A stretch of 64,000 nucleotides of DNA from Ga0077560 sp046330435 (GTDB taxonomy: Bacteria > Actinomycetota > Thermoleophilia > Miltoncostaeales > Miltoncostaeaceae), in NCBI GenBank assembly GCA_046330435.1, contig JAXLST010000008.1, positions 124,001 through 188,000 on the forward strand, read 5' to 3'. A program made the translations under genes and the position numbers. The notes beneath the pieces are model-generated. The model was not told where the DNA came from. It worked only from the letters and a program-made list of their open reading frames with translations, and searched no databases. Shown piece after piece: positions 1-8,731 of this stretch (position 1 is its first letter; each line of letters starts with the position of its first letter).

Positions 1-131
1 TCGCCCAGCGCGTCCAGGGCCGATGCGGCGTCCGCGGCGGTGCGGACCGGGCACCCGAGGGGTTCCAGGGCCGCCGCGGCCAGCTCGAGCAGGGCCGGAT
101 CGTCGTCGACGATGAGTATCGTTCGTTCCAC
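1..131 (-). CDS. Response regulator receiver domain protein (N-terminal part, runs off the window)
   Basis: Reading leftwards from a GTG at 131, the first 43 codons give a CheY-like receiver start: a hydrophobic strand ILIV followed by DDD, then an amphipathic helix. The DDD supplies the acidic pocket that binds magnesium in this family. The phospho-acceptor Asp and any output domain lie beyond the left edge. It is divergent from the response-regulator gene at 182, with about 50 bp between starts. The receiver assignment is good; the output type is unknown. Confidence 0.75.
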   Translation of the reverse strand, partial: MERTILIVDDDPALLELAAAALEPLGCPVRTAADAASALDALG

Positions 132-181
132 CGGGCGGACTGTAACCCCGCCGCCGTCCCTCACCGATCCGGGAGCCGTCC

Positions 182-877
182 GTGCACGAAGGCGGGCAGT
201 CGCCGCTGGTGGTGCTGGCGGAGGACGATCCCGCCGTCACCGAGCTGGTCATGGACACCCTCCGCCTGGAGGGGTTCCGGGTGCGGCACGTGGCCGACGG
301 TGACGCGGCGGTCGCCGCGGCCACCGCGGGCGACGCCGAGGTGGTGATCCTGGACCTGGGCCTCCCGCGGCTCACCGTCATCGAGGCGCTGCGCCGCATC
401 CGCGCGGCGAGCGACGTGCCGGTGCTCATCCTGTCCGGGCGGGACGGCGAGGCCGACCGGGTGCGCGGCCTGGAGCTCGGCGCCGACGACTACGTCACCA
501 AGCCGTTCTCGGTGGCGGAGCTCGCCGCCCGGGTGCGGGCGCTCATCCGCAGGCGGGAGATGGACCGCGCGGCCGGCCGCGCGGAGGTGGTGCGGCACGG
601 CGACCTGGAGCTGGACCTGGGGCGCCTGGCGGCCCGGGTCGCGGGCGCGCCGGTGCGGCTCACCGCGACGGAGTTCCGCATCCTGGCCCTCATGGTGCGG
701 CGCGGCGGCCGGCTGGTGACGCAGGCCGAGATCATGCGGGAGATGTGGGACGGGCGGGCGGTGGGCGGCGGCGAGGGCGCCGTGTACGCCCACATCTCGG
801 GGCTGCGGCGCAAGCTCCCCGCCGACCGCATCGTGACGGTGCCCGGGGAGGGGTACCGGCTCTCCGACGCGGTCTGA
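182..877 (+). CDS. OmpR/PhoB-family response regulator
   Basis: DNA-binding response regulator of 231 residues, the usual length. The receiver domain (about 9-120) has the acidic pair at 15-16, phospho-acceptor D58 in ILDLGLP and the conserved Lys 107 in VTKPF. A winged-helix output domain (about 135-230) contains the LTATEFRILALM and VYAHISGLRRKL stretches typical of OmpR-type domains. The GTG start at 182 is preceded by a GGGAG ribosome site at 171-175. The helix-4 region reads LPRLTVIEAL where most relatives have LPGxDG. The likely partner is the kinase at 980. Confidence 0.9.
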   Translation: MHEGGQSPLVVLAEDDPAVTELVMDTLRLEGFRVRHVADGDAAVAAATAGDAEVVILDLGLPRLTVIEALRRIRAASDVPVLILSGRDGEADRVRGLELGADDYVTKPFSVAELAARVRALIRRREMDRAAGRAEVVRHGDLELDLGRLAARVAGAPVRLTATEFRILALMVRRGGRLVTQAEIMREMWDGRAVGGGEGAVYAHISGLRRKLPADRIVTVPGEGYRLSDAV

Positions 878-891
878 GGGAATCCTCAGAC
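872..891. terminator. Perfect 8-bp hairpin over the response-regulator stop codon
   Basis: GTCTGAGG-GAAT-CCTCAGAC forms an 8-bp stem with a 4-nt loop and overlaps the TGA of the upstream gene. There is no T-run after it, so it could be a terminator, an attenuator or an mRNA-stabilising stem between the regulator and the kinase gene. Confidence 0.5.
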
Positions 892-979
892 GCCGGTCGG
901 CACGGCTTCAGGCCCGGGCGGTGTGCTGCGTGGGATGCGCGATCCCCCGCGCAGCGCATTCGATGGATCGGAGGACGTC

Positions 980-1621
980 ATGGTGGATGCCGGTGGATCG
1001 GCGTCGAGCCTGGAGCTGGTGGTGGGCGGCATCGCCCACGAGATCCGCGGGCCGCTGGCCACGATCGCGGCCCTGGCCGAGCGGTGCAGCACGGACACGG
1101 GCGGCGGCCCGCACGTCGAGCTGGCCCGGCAGGTCGTGGACGAGGCGGTGCGGCTCGAGCGGCTGCTGACCTCGCTGCTGGACGTGCTGCTGGCCGGGGC
1201 GGACGCCGCGGCCGGGCGCGGCGGGTGGTGCCTGCTGGAGGAGGTGGTCGACGGCGCCCTGCGCACCGCCGCCCTGCCGGACGGCGACCTGCGGCTGCAC
1301 ATCCCGGACAGCCTGCCGCTGGTGTGGGCCGACCCGGTGCTCGCCGAGCGCATCGTCGCGAACCTGCTCGCGAACGCGAACCGGCACGGGACGCCGCCCG
1401 TGGAGGTGTCGGCCCGCCTGCGCACCGGCGGCGTGGAGCTCACCGTCGCGGACGCCGGTCCGGGCCCCGTGCCACGCGAGGGCGGGCGGGGCCTGGGCCT
1501 CACCCTCTCCATGCACCTCGCCCGGTCGCAGGGGCTGCTGCTGGAGCTGCCGCGCGAGGGCGACGGCTCCCGGTTCCGGCTGGTGTTCCCCCGCGTGCTG
1601 CCGGCCGGGCTGGCGGGGTAG
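980..1621 (+). CDS. Small cytosolic sensor histidine kinase
   Basis: Histidine kinase of 213 residues with only a HisKA dimerisation segment and a HATPase domain. The H-box IAHEIRGPLATI puts the phospho-acceptor at His20. The N-box is ERIVANLLANANRHG, followed by DAGPGP and GRGLGLTLS ATP-lid motifs. There is no transmembrane or sensor domain before the H-box, so sensing must come from a partner or the cytosol. The ATG at 980 was chosen over an in-frame upstream start because GGAGG lies just before it at 970-974. It is 2 nt from the next regulator, so the two are co-transcribed. Confidence 0.85.
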   Translation: MVDAGGSASSLELVVGGIAHEIRGPLATIAALAERCSTDTGGGPHVELARQVVDEAVRLERLLTSLLDVLLAGADAAAGRGGWCLLEEVVDGALRTAALPDGDLRLHIPDSLPLVWADPVLAERIVANLLANANRHGTPPVEVSARLRTGGVELTVADAGPGPVPREGGRGLGLTLSMHLARSQGLLLELPREGDGSRFRLVFPRVLPAGLAG

Positions 1622-1623
1622 CG

Positions 1624-2301
1624 GTGCCGCGGGTGCTGGTGGTGGAGGACGGCGAGCTGGCCCGGGCCGCGATGCGGCGCGGGCTGCGCCGCGCCGGGTT
1701 CGAGGTGCTGGAGGCCGCGGACGCCGAGCACGGCCTCCGGCTCGCGGCGCTGCGGCAGCCCGATCTGGCGCTGCTCGACGTCGTCCTCCCCGCCTCCTCG
1801 GGCATCGAGGTGTGCCGGAGCCTGCGGGAGTGGAGCGCGATGCCGATCCTCATGGTCAGCGCCGTGCGGGACCCGGAGACGGTGATCGGCGCCCTGGAGG
1901 CCGGCGCCGACGACTACGTCGCCCGCCCGGTGACCATGGAGGAGCTGGTCGCCCGCATCCGCGCGGTCATCCGGCGTGTGTCGCCGGCCCGCGACGGCAT
2001 CGTGGTGGCCGGCGACCTGCGCATCGACCTGGACCGCCACGAGGTGCGCCGGGACGGCGTCCCCGTGCCCCTCACCGCACGCGAGTTCCGGCTGCTGGCG
2101 GAGCTCGCCCGGCGGCTCGACCGGCTGGTGCCGTACGAGGACCTGCTCACCGCCGTGTGGGGGCCGCCGTACCGGCACGAGACCCACTACCTGCGGGTGT
2201 ACGTGCGGCGGCTGCGGGCGAAGCTGGAGCCGGACCCGGTGCGGCCGCGCCGCATCACCACCGAGACCGGTGTCTGGTACCGGCTCAACGGCGGGGTGTG
2301 A
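1624..2301 (+). CDS. KdpE-like OmpR-family response regulator with an atypical receiver
   Basis: Response regulator of 225 residues. Receiver domain 1-115 with phospho-acceptor D52 in LLDVVLP; winged-helix domain about 125-222. The end of the output domain (WGPPYRHETHYLRVYV, then RITTETGVWYRL) resembles KdpE. The near-invariant Lys of the receiver switch is Arg101 here (VARPV). GTG start 2 nt after the kinase stop codon. No kdpFABC genes are in view, so a potassium role is not supported and the KdpE resemblance is only at family level. Confidence 0.87.
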   Translation: MPRVLVVEDGELARAAMRRGLRRAGFEVLEAADAEHGLRLAALRQPDLALLDVVLPASSGIEVCRSLREWSAMPILMVSAVRDPETVIGALEAGADDYVARPVTMEELVARIRAVIRRVSPARDGIVVAGDLRIDLDRHEVRRDGVPVPLTAREFRLLAELARRLDRLVPYEDLLTAVWGPPYRHETHYLRVYVRRLRAKLEPDPVRPRRITTETGVWYRLNGGV

Positions 2302-2437
2302 GGCGGCGGGCACGCTGGGCCCGGGAGGCACGTCCCCCGGGCCCCGCCCCGGTGTCGGGTCGTTTCCGGGCCCAGCCCCACCAGTGTCGGGCAGCCCGCC
2401 GCCGCGGTCCATAAACGGGCCGTGAACATCACGGGGG

Positions 2438-2443
2438 TAGGGT
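2438..2443 (+). promoter_or_regulatory. Candidate -10 element of a leaderless transcript (TAGGGT)
   Basis: TAGGGT ends 6 nt before the GTG start at 2450 and no ribosome site precedes that codon, so transcription would begin at or next to the start codon. Confidence 0.45.
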
Positions 2444-2449
2444 CCCGGC

Positions 2450-3370
2450 GTGCTCCCCGAGCTGCCGACCCGCGTGCTGCGGACCCTGGACCTCGCCGCG
2501 CCCCTGGACGACGGCCGGGCCTTCGTCGCGGCGGCGAGCGGCCTCGCCCGCGTCGCCGGGCGCCTGCTGGTGGTGGGCGACGACCTCGCCCACCTCGCCT
2601 CGTTCGCCGAGGATCCCGCCGAGCCCGGCTCCGCTCACCGCGTGCTGCCGGACCTCCTTCCCGCCGGCCACGCCGAGCGCAAGCGCGCCAAGCCGGACCT
2701 GGAGGCGCTCACCGCCCTTCCCCCCTCCCCCGCGTTCCCGCACGGGGCGCTGCTGGCCGTGGGCTCCGGCTCCACGGCGGCGCGCGAGCGTGCCGTGCTG
2801 ATCCCCCTCGACCCGGCCGGGGCCCCCGGCGGCGCGGCCGTGGTGCGCGACCTCGCACCCGTGCTGGCGCCGCTGCGGGAGCATCGCGACGAGGTGAACG
2901 TGGAGGCCGCCCTCGTGCTCGGCGACGAGCTGGTGCTGGTCTCCCGGGCCCATTCGGCGATGCCGGAGAACCTGGTCGCCCGGTTCGCCCTCGCCGCCGT
3001 CGCCGCCTGGGCCGACGGGGCCGCATCCGTGCTCGCGCCCCGGTCGGTCGCCCCGTGGCGCGTCGGCGAGATCGACGGCGTGCCGCTCGGCGTGACCGAC
3101 GCCGCCGCCCACCCGGACGGCGGCTGGGTGTTCAGCGCCGCGGCCGAGGACACCTCCGACGCCTACGCCGACGGCGCGGTCGCGGGCGCCGTGGCGGGCC
3201 GGGTGGACGCCTCCGGCGCGGTCGTCGCCCTGGGCCGCCTCACCCCCACCGCCAAGGTGGAGGGCATCCTCGCCCGGCCCGTCCCGGGCGGCACGGAGCT
3301 GCTCATGGTGACCGACGCGGACGACCCGGACGCGCCCGCGTCGCTGCTCGCCGCCGTGCTGCCCGGCTGA
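2450..3370 (+). CDS. Uncharacterised protein, possible beta-propeller (DUF6929-like)
   Basis: Protein of 306 residues with no signal peptide. It contains repeated short beta-rich blocks such as GLARVAGRLLVVGDD, HGALLAVGSGS and WRVGEIDGVPLG, which recall DUF6929/esterase-like propeller proteins that compare stored and displayed values. I see no catalytic motif. Starts at GTG right after a -10-like TAGGGT. It stands alone between the two-component cluster and the alcohol dehydrogenase. The family link is tentative. Confidence 0.75.
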   Translation: MLPELPTRVLRTLDLAAPLDDGRAFVAAASGLARVAGRLLVVGDDLAHLASFAEDPAEPGSAHRVLPDLLPAGHAERKRAKPDLEALTALPPSPAFPHGALLAVGSGSTAARERAVLIPLDPAGAPGGAAVVRDLAPVLAPLREHRDEVNVEAALVLGDELVLVSRAHSAMPENLVARFALAAVAAWADGAASVLAPRSVAPWRVGEIDGVPLGVTDAAAHPDGGWVFSAAAEDTSDAYADGAVAGAVAGRVDASGAVVALGRLTPTAKVEGILARPVPGGTELLMVTDADDPDAPASLLAAVLPG

Positions 3371-3475
3371 GCCGCCCCGCGGGACGCGCGTGCGCCGCGG
3401 CTAGGGTTGACCAGCCGCCACGATGGCCCACCTCACCGTCGGCGCGATCCGTCGTGTTCGAAGAGGGAGCCCCGC

Positions 3476-4507
3476 ATGAAGGCCGTGGTGCTGGTGGGAC
3501 CGGGTGACGTGCAGGTCCGCGAGGTGCCGGACCCCGTCATCCAGGAGCCGGGTGATGCGATCGTCGAGATCACCGCGACCGCGATCTGCGGCGCCGACCT
3601 GTTCCCATACCATGGGTACACGCCGGGCTTCGAGAGCGGCACGATCCTGGGTCACGAGTTCACCGGCATCGTCCGGGAGGTCGGCCCCGCCGTGCAGGGG
3701 TTCCGGCCCGGCCAGCGCGTGGTGAACGGCAGCATGATCCGCTGCGCCGCCTGCGCGTCCTGCCGCGCCGGGCGTCCCACCCAGTGCGACGAGCGGGCCC
3801 TGTTCGGCTACTCCGGCGTGTACCCGCGCCTGGACGGCGGCCAGGCGGAGCTGGTGCGCATCCCCGCCGCCGACCTGTCCCTGGGCGCCATCCCCGACGG
3901 CGTCTCCGACGAGTCCGCCGTGTTCGTGGCGGACATCCTCCCCACCGGGTACGGCGCGGTCCACCGCGGCGGCGTGACGGCCGGCGACGTGGTCGCCGTC
4001 GTCGGGTGCGGCCCGGTCGGCCTGATGGCCGTGATGTGCGCCGTCCACGCCGGCGCCACCGTGATCGCCGTGGACGGCATCGAGGAGCGGCGCGGCCTGG
4101 CCGCCTCCCTCGGCGCGACCTCCGTCACCCCCGACGCGGCACGGGAGGCGATCGGCGCCGCCAGCGGCGGCATCGGCGCGGACGTGGTGATCGAGGCGGC
4201 GGGCGCCCCGCAGGCCCTCGACGCCAGCCTCCACCTCGCACGCGGCCGGGGGATCGTCTCGGTCGTGGGGGCCCACTTCGAGCCGGACTTCCCGCTGAAC
4301 AACCTCCACATGTTCGAGCGGGAGCTGACCCTGCGGTTCACGATCGGCGACCCCACCAACGACCGGGAGGCCCTGCTGGGCCTCATCGGCGACGGCGCTT
4401 TCGACCCCGCCGCCGTCGTCACCCACCGCATCCCGCTGGCGGACGCCGCCGAGGCGTACCGCATGTTCGACGCCCGCGAGGCGACGAAGGTGATGCTCAC
4501 ACCGTAG
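3476..4507 (+). CDS. Zinc-dependent alcohol dehydrogenase (MDR superfamily)
   Basis: Medium-chain dehydrogenase of 343 residues, normal length. Catalytic-zinc ligands C38 (AICGAD) and H60-E61 (LGHEF); structural zinc set C90, C93, C96, C104; Rossmann motif VVGCGPVG about 176-183; Asp after the second strand (VIAVDG) suggests NAD rather than NADP. The ATG follows a GGGAG ribosome site. The substrate cannot be told from sequence. The 3' end converges on the damaged OsmC gene. Confidence 0.9.
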   Translation: MKAVVLVGPGDVQVREVPDPVIQEPGDAIVEITATAICGADLFPYHGYTPGFESGTILGHEFTGIVREVGPAVQGFRPGQRVVNGSMIRCAACASCRAGRPTQCDERALFGYSGVYPRLDGGQAELVRIPAADLSLGAIPDGVSDESAVFVADILPTGYGAVHRGGVTAGDVVAVVGCGPVGLMAVMCAVHAGATVIAVDGIEERRGLAASLGATSVTPDAAREAIGAASGGIGADVVIEAAGAPQALDASLHLARGRGIVSVVGAHFEPDFPLNNLHMFERELTLRFTIGDPTNDREALLGLIGDGAFDPAAVVTHRIPLADAAEAYRMFDAREATKVMLTP

Positions 4508-5015
4508 GCGGCCCGGACCTCCAGGGTCCGCTCCACGGGGACGGGGTTGGCGACGATGTCGAGCACCGGGCAGTGCTCGTCGACGGCGGCCATCAGCTCG
4601 CGGTAGCGCTCCTCGGTCTCGGGGCCGATGAGGACCACCCGGTGGCGGATGCCCGAGAACCCGGGCCGCACGCCCTCGCGCAGCCCGAGCAGGCCGGCGA
4701 TGTCGAGGTCCCCCTCGGTCTCGAACCGCACGTCGTCCAGGCGGATGTCCATCAGCGCCGCCCAGATGCGGTACGTGATGGCCTGGCAGGTGCCCAGCGC
4801 GGCGAGGACGAGCTCGACGGGGTTGGGGCCGGTGTCGGTGCCGCCCAGCCCGGCCGGCTCGTCGACGCCCAGCAGGTGCTGCCGGATCTCGGCGCTGCAC
4901 CGCACCCCTCGTGGATGGTGCCGGTGGCGCCCAGGGTGAGCCGCCCCGCGGCGGCGTCGGCCGTGACCGCCGCGATGACCTCGGGAAGCGGCTTCGGCGT
5001 GATGGAGGTGCTCAT
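4508..5015 (-). pseudogene. OsmC-family peroxiredoxin-like protein, frameshifted
   Basis: OsmC/Ohr proteins reduce organic hydroperoxides with two cysteines. The gene starts at ATG 5015 after a GGAG site and reads correctly to GATGTIHEG. The rest of the OsmC domain (RCSAEIRQHLLGVDEPAG, ALGTCQAITYRIWA with the first Cys, VDEHCPVLDIV with the second) continues only in another frame. One G missing from the G-run at 4905-4908 explains this. The second frame also has no stop where the family normally ends and runs antisense into the alcohol dehydrogenase gene, so the coordinates of the 3' end are approximate. Sequencing error or true decay are both possible. Confidence 0.75.
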
Positions 5016-5122
5016 GGGATCTCCGATCGCTCGACGGCGGGAACCCTCCCAGCGTCGTCCCGGGCGCGCCGCGCGGCATCGTCCGCAGGCGCGGTCCCGC
5101 TGCGCGGGTCCCGCACTCCGCG

Positions 5123-6553
5123 TCAGGGGTTTCGTGCGGAGCGGCGGCCCGCCGCGAGGGCCACCGCGGCGGCGGCCAGGACGAGCGCGGCCGCGACCGC
5201 GAAGGTCAGGTGCGTCCCGGCCGCGACATCGGCGGGGGGCGCCGCCGCGGTCACGCCGGTGTCGGCGCCGAGCGTGAACACGGCGCCCAGCACGGACGCG
5301 CCGGTGATGAGCCCGAGGTTGCGCGACAGGTTCAGCGTCCCGGACACCACGCCCATGCGCGACGCGCTCGCGGCGGCCATCACCGACGCGTTGTTGGCGG
5401 TCTGGAACAGCGAGTACCCCAGCGTGACCAGCACGAGCGGGCAGAGGTAGCCGGGCACGCCGAGCGAGGCCGGCGCGAGGGCCAGCAGAACCGCGCCGGC
5501 GGCCATCCCGGCAAGGCCGCCCAGCGTGACCGGCCGGGTGCCCAGGCGGTCCACGAGCCGGCCCGCCGGCACGCCGGTCAGCGCGACCACGGCGGGGCCC
5601 GCCGACATCACCAGCCCCACCGCCGCGGGCCCCAGCCCGAGGGCGCGCGACAGGTGGAACGGGCCCACCACGAGCGTCGCCATCATCACGGTGGACACCA
5701 CCCCGGACGTGACGAGCCCCGGTGCGATCGCGGGGTCGCGCAGCGTTGCGCCGTCGATGAGCGGCGCGGCCGCGCGCCGTTCGGCCGCCACCAGGAGCGC
5801 CGTCGCGGCGGCCGCGGCGCCGAGCAGCGCCAGGCCGGCGCCGCCCGCCGGTCCGCCGCCGACGGTCATCGACAGCGCGTACGCGGCCAGGGCCGCCACG
5901 AGCAGCAGTGTCCCCGCGGGGTCCAGGCTCCTCGCCGCGCCCGGGGCGGGACGGTCGGCCGGGAGATGCCGGCGCGTGAGATGGAGCGCGGCGAGCCCCA
6001 GGGACAGGTTCAGCAGGAAGATCGCCCGCCAGCCGGGACCCGCGATGACGAGCCCGCCCAGGGAGGGCCCGAGTGCCGTCCCCAGTGCGGAGGCGCTCCC
6101 CATGAGCCCCATGGCGCTCCCCGTGCGGTCCGGCGGGACCGCCCCGGCCACGAGCGCCAGGCTCAGCGCCATCATCACCGCGGCGCCCGCGCCCTGCGCC
6201 AGCCGCGCGACGATGAGCACCCACAGCTCCGGCGCCACCGCGCACGCGACCGAGGCGAGCGTGAACGTCGCGATCCCGGCGCCCAGGAGCCGGCGGCGGC
6301 CGGCGAGGTCGCCCAGCCGGCCGGCGCCGACCACCAGCGTGGTGACGGCCAGCAGGTAGGCGATCACCACCCAGCGCACCTGCCCGAACGACGCGCCGAA
6401 CGCGTCCTCCAGTGTCGGCAGGGCCACGTTGGCGACGCTGGTCCCCAGCGATGACAGCAGCATCACGAGCGCCAGGCCGGCCGGTGCGAGCCACCCCCGT
6501 CGCGCCGATACGGCGGCGCCGGACCCGGGGGGACGTTCGGTCACACGGTCCAT
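5123..6553 (-). CDS. MFS multidrug exporter, DHA2 (EmrB/QacA) type
   Basis: Membrane transporter of 476 residues with about 14 hydrophobic spans, the size of DHA2 drug:H+ antiporters. Motif A appears as GRLGDLAGRRRLL after span 2, and a motif-C-like GSASALGTALGPSLGG occurs in span 5. Divergent from the LysR gene at 6649, across a shared 95-bp promoter region that carries the conserved operator candidate at 6589. An alternative GTG start at 6544 has better ribosome-site spacing. The substrate is unknown. Confidence 0.88.
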   Translation of the reverse strand: MDRVTERPPGSGAAVSARRGWLAPAGLALVMLLSSLGTSVANVALPTLEDAFGASFGQVRWVVIAYLLAVTTLVVGAGRLGDLAGRRRLLGAGIATFTLASVACAVAPELWVLIVARLAQGAGAAVMMALSLALVAGAVPPDRTGSAMGLMGSASALGTALGPSLGGLVIAGPGWRAIFLLNLSLGLAALHLTRRHLPADRPAPGAARSLDPAGTLLLVAALAAYALSMTVGGGPAGGAGLALLGAAAAATALLVAAERRAAAPLIDGATLRDPAIAPGLVTSGVVSTVMMATLVVGPFHLSRALGLGPAAVGLVMSAGPAVVALTGVPAGRLVDRLGTRPVTLGGLAGMAAGAVLLALAPASLGVPGYLCPLVLVTLGYSLFQTANNASVMAAASASRMGVVSGTLNLSRNLGLITGASVLGAVFTLGADTGVTAAAPPADVAAGTHLTFAVAAALVLAAAAVALAAGRRSARNP

Positions 6554-6588
6554 GGCTCCGACACTAGGAACCGGTGGTTCATGGCGGA

Positions 6589-6627
6589 AGACGCACGAGT
6601 TGCACTTGATGCTTGCACCGGACGCAA
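6589..6627. promoter_or_regulatory. Operator candidate, copy 1 (between the MFS and LysR genes)
   Basis: 39-bp segment matching 8391-8429 at 28 positions with no gaps. The conserved blocks are AGACGCACGA, TTGCA, TTGC and GACGCAA at the same spacing in both. It lies in the divergent MFS/LysR promoter region, as expected for a LysR autoregulatory site. Confidence 0.6.
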
Positions 6628-6648
6628 TCCGGGTGCGACGCTGCCGCC

Positions 6649-7542
6649 ATGGGCCGTCCGGATCTGAACCTGCTGGTCACGCTCGACGCGGTGCTCGCGG
6701 AGGGCAGCGTGACCGGTGCCGCGCGCCGGCTGGGCCTGAGCCCGTCGGCGATGAGCCGGTCCCTCACGCGCCTGCGTGAGACGACGGGAGACCCGCTGCT
6801 CGTGCGCGCCGGCCGGGGTCTGGTGCCGACGCCGCGGGCGATCGAGCTGCGCGATCGGGTCGCCCGCCTGGTCCAGGACGCGGAGGCGGCGCTGCTGCCC
6901 GCGCAGGCGCCCGACCTGGCGCGGCTGGAGCGCACCTTCACGCTGCGCACCAGCGAGGGCTTCGTCGAGAACTTCGGGCCGGGGCTCATCGCCCGCGTGC
7001 AGGCGGACGCACCGGGAGTCCGGCTTCGGTTCGTCCAGAAGCCGGACAAGGAGGCGGCGCCGTTGCGCGAGGGCGGCGTGGATCTCGAGACCGGCGTGGT
7101 GGAGCCCACCACGGGGCCGGAGCTGCGCGCCCAGGCGCTGTTCCGCGACCGCATGGTCGGCGTCGTCCGGGCCGGGCACCCGCTGGCGCAAGGCCGGGTG
7201 ACCGAGGCGCGGTACCTGCGCGGACGGCATGTCGCCGTGAGCCGGGAGGGCTCCGCGCAGTGGCCGGTGGACGACGCCCTGGAGGCCCTGGGCCTGGAGC
7301 GGCACGTCACGACGGTGGTCGCGGGGTTCGCGACCGCGGTGGGCCTGGCGCGCGGGTCGGACCTGGTGGCGACGGTCCCGGACCGTCACACCGCCAACCT
7401 GCGTGAGGGGATGCGGAGCTTCGACCTGCCGTTCGCGACCCCGGAGTTCACGGTGTCGCTGCTGTGGCATCCGAGGCTCGACGCGGATCCCGCGCACCGC
7501 TGGCTGCGGGGGCTGGTGCGCGCCGCCTGCGCGGCGGGGTGA
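6649..7542 (+). CDS. LysR-family transcriptional regulator
   Basis: LTTR of 297 residues, typical length. Winged HTH at 1-65 (LDAVLAEGSVTGAARRLGLS, then AMSRSLTRLRE), followed by a periplasmic-binding-like effector domain. The ATG at 6649 begins the canonical MGRPDLNLLVTLDAV; the longer in-frame start is not needed. It neighbours the divergent MFS exporter and the DUF4386 gene, both preceded by the same long motif, so it probably controls both. Confidence 0.9.
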   Translation: MGRPDLNLLVTLDAVLAEGSVTGAARRLGLSPSAMSRSLTRLRETTGDPLLVRAGRGLVPTPRAIELRDRVARLVQDAEAALLPAQAPDLARLERTFTLRTSEGFVENFGPGLIARVQADAPGVRLRFVQKPDKEAAPLREGGVDLETGVVEPTTGPELRAQALFRDRMVGVVRAGHPLAQGRVTEARYLRGRHVAVSREGSAQWPVDDALEALGLERHVTTVVAGFATAVGLARGSDLVATVPDRHTANLREGMRSFDLPFATPEFTVSLLWHPRLDADPAHRWLRGLVRAACAAG

Positions 7543-7590
7543 GCGGGGCGGGGTCCCGGGCCGTCCGCCGGTCCGGGACCCCGCGGGCCC

Positions 7591-8310
7591 TCAGGCCGCG
7601 GGCTGGGCGGCGGGGCCGACGACGCGCCGCGCGCGGCGGGCCCGGGCGGACCCGCGCAGGCCGGCGACGGTGAGGACGATCCCGAGCGACAGCTCCCAGG
7701 CGAACTCGGGGGCCGTGGCGAGCGACTGCACGAACCCGCCGGCGGGGATGGCGCCGAGCAGCACGGCGACGCCGGAGCCCAGCAGGAGCGTGCCGCCGGC
7801 GATCCCGAGGAGCGCCAGCCGGCGCGGCACCAGGCCGGAGCGGTACGCCAGCGTGCCGAGGATGAGGCCGTTGCCGATGGGGCAGATGAACCCGGGGCCC
7901 AGCAGGAACGTCCAGTCCTTCATCGCGGCGAGCGAGGTCGCCAGCGACGCCGCGCCGGGGTCGTCGTGCCGCAGCGTGACGATCCCGAGCACGAACAGGA
8001 TCCCCGCGGCGATGAACGTGGACTCGATCACGCGTGCCACCAGGAATGCCGTCGACAGCGCGTGGTCGGCACCGCGGCGGAACAGCGGGAGCAGCACGAC
8101 CGCGGATCCGACGTTCGCCAGGACGAGGACCATCTCGAGGAGCGCCCCGGCGAGGATCCGGGTGTCCTGCCCGCCGCCGGCGATGTACCCGGCGGGGTCG
8201 TCGAGCACCGGCTGGAACAGGGCCAGCGCTGGAATCGACGTGATGAACGTGACCAGGAACAGCACCCCGCAGGCGAGCGTGAGCCGCCGGGTGAGTGTCT
8301 CGTTGCCCAT
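7591..8310 (-). CDS. DUF4386 family integral membrane protein
   Basis: Protein of 239 residues with about six to seven membrane spans and the DUF4386 pattern: an N-terminal span ending LALFQPVLDDPAGYI, then ARVIESTFIAAGIL, then WTFLLGPGFICPIGNGLILGTL. The start at 8310 was chosen because GGAGG precedes it by 6 nt; a second ATG lies 12 nt upstream. The function of the family is unknown. A copy of the LysR-type operator candidate lies about 80 bp upstream. Confidence 0.8.
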   Translation of the reverse strand: MGNETLTRRLTLACGVLFLVTFITSIPALALFQPVLDDPAGYIAGGGQDTRILAGALLEMVLVLANVGSAVVLLPLFRRGADHALSTAFLVARVIESTFIAAGILFVLGIVTLRHDDPGAASLATSLAAMKDWTFLLGPGFICPIGNGLILGTLAYRSGLVPRRLALLGIAGGTLLLGSGVAVLLGAIPAGGFVQSLATAPEFAWELSLGIVLTVAGLRGSARARRARRVVGPAAQPAA

Positions 8311-8390
8311 TTCAGCCTCCATCCCTCGTGTTCGCGTGGGGTCGGTGGTGACCCTGTCGCGAGCGTAGGCCGAGGCCCATGACGTGCACC

Positions 8391-8429
8391 AGACGCACGA
8401 CTTGCAAGGAGTCGTTGCGTCAGACGCAA
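8391..8429. promoter_or_regulatory. Operator candidate, copy 2 (upstream of the DUF4386 gene)
   Basis: Shares AGACGCACGA, TTGCA, TTGC and GACGCAA with copy 1 at identical spacing. It also contains the perfect dyad TTGCGTC-A-GACGCAA (8415-8429) and a wider imperfect dyad, GACGCACGACT facing AGTCGTTGCGTC. Confidence 0.6.
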
Positions 8430-8586
8430 ATCAGCTGCGGTGACGGATCGGCGGTGGCCGAGCGCCGCCGCGCTCGCCGCGCGGCACCGGAGGTCGCGTG
8501 CGGGACGCGCCCCTGCGGGTCACCGCGACGAGTCCATGCCGAACCGGGATCCGGTGCGGCTGGAGCCCGATGGTCGTTCCTTCGAG

Positions 8587-8659
8587 AGGCGACGGCGGGA
8601 TTTGAACCCGCGAATAACGGTTTTGCAGACCGCTGCGTTAGCCACTTCGCCACGTCGCC
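8587..8659 (-). tRNA. tRNA-Cys (GCA)
   Basis: 73-nt cloverleaf on the minus strand. Acceptor arms GGCGACG/CGTCGCC, discriminator U, anticodon loop with GCA, T-arm with GGGTTCAAATCCC. CCA is not encoded. Confidence 0.95.
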
Positions 8660-8731
8660 CTGGCCGGGCAACGGTACCAAAGCACGGGGGGCGCGTCTTC
8701 AGGGCGTCCCGGCGTGCGAGCATGCGGGGCG

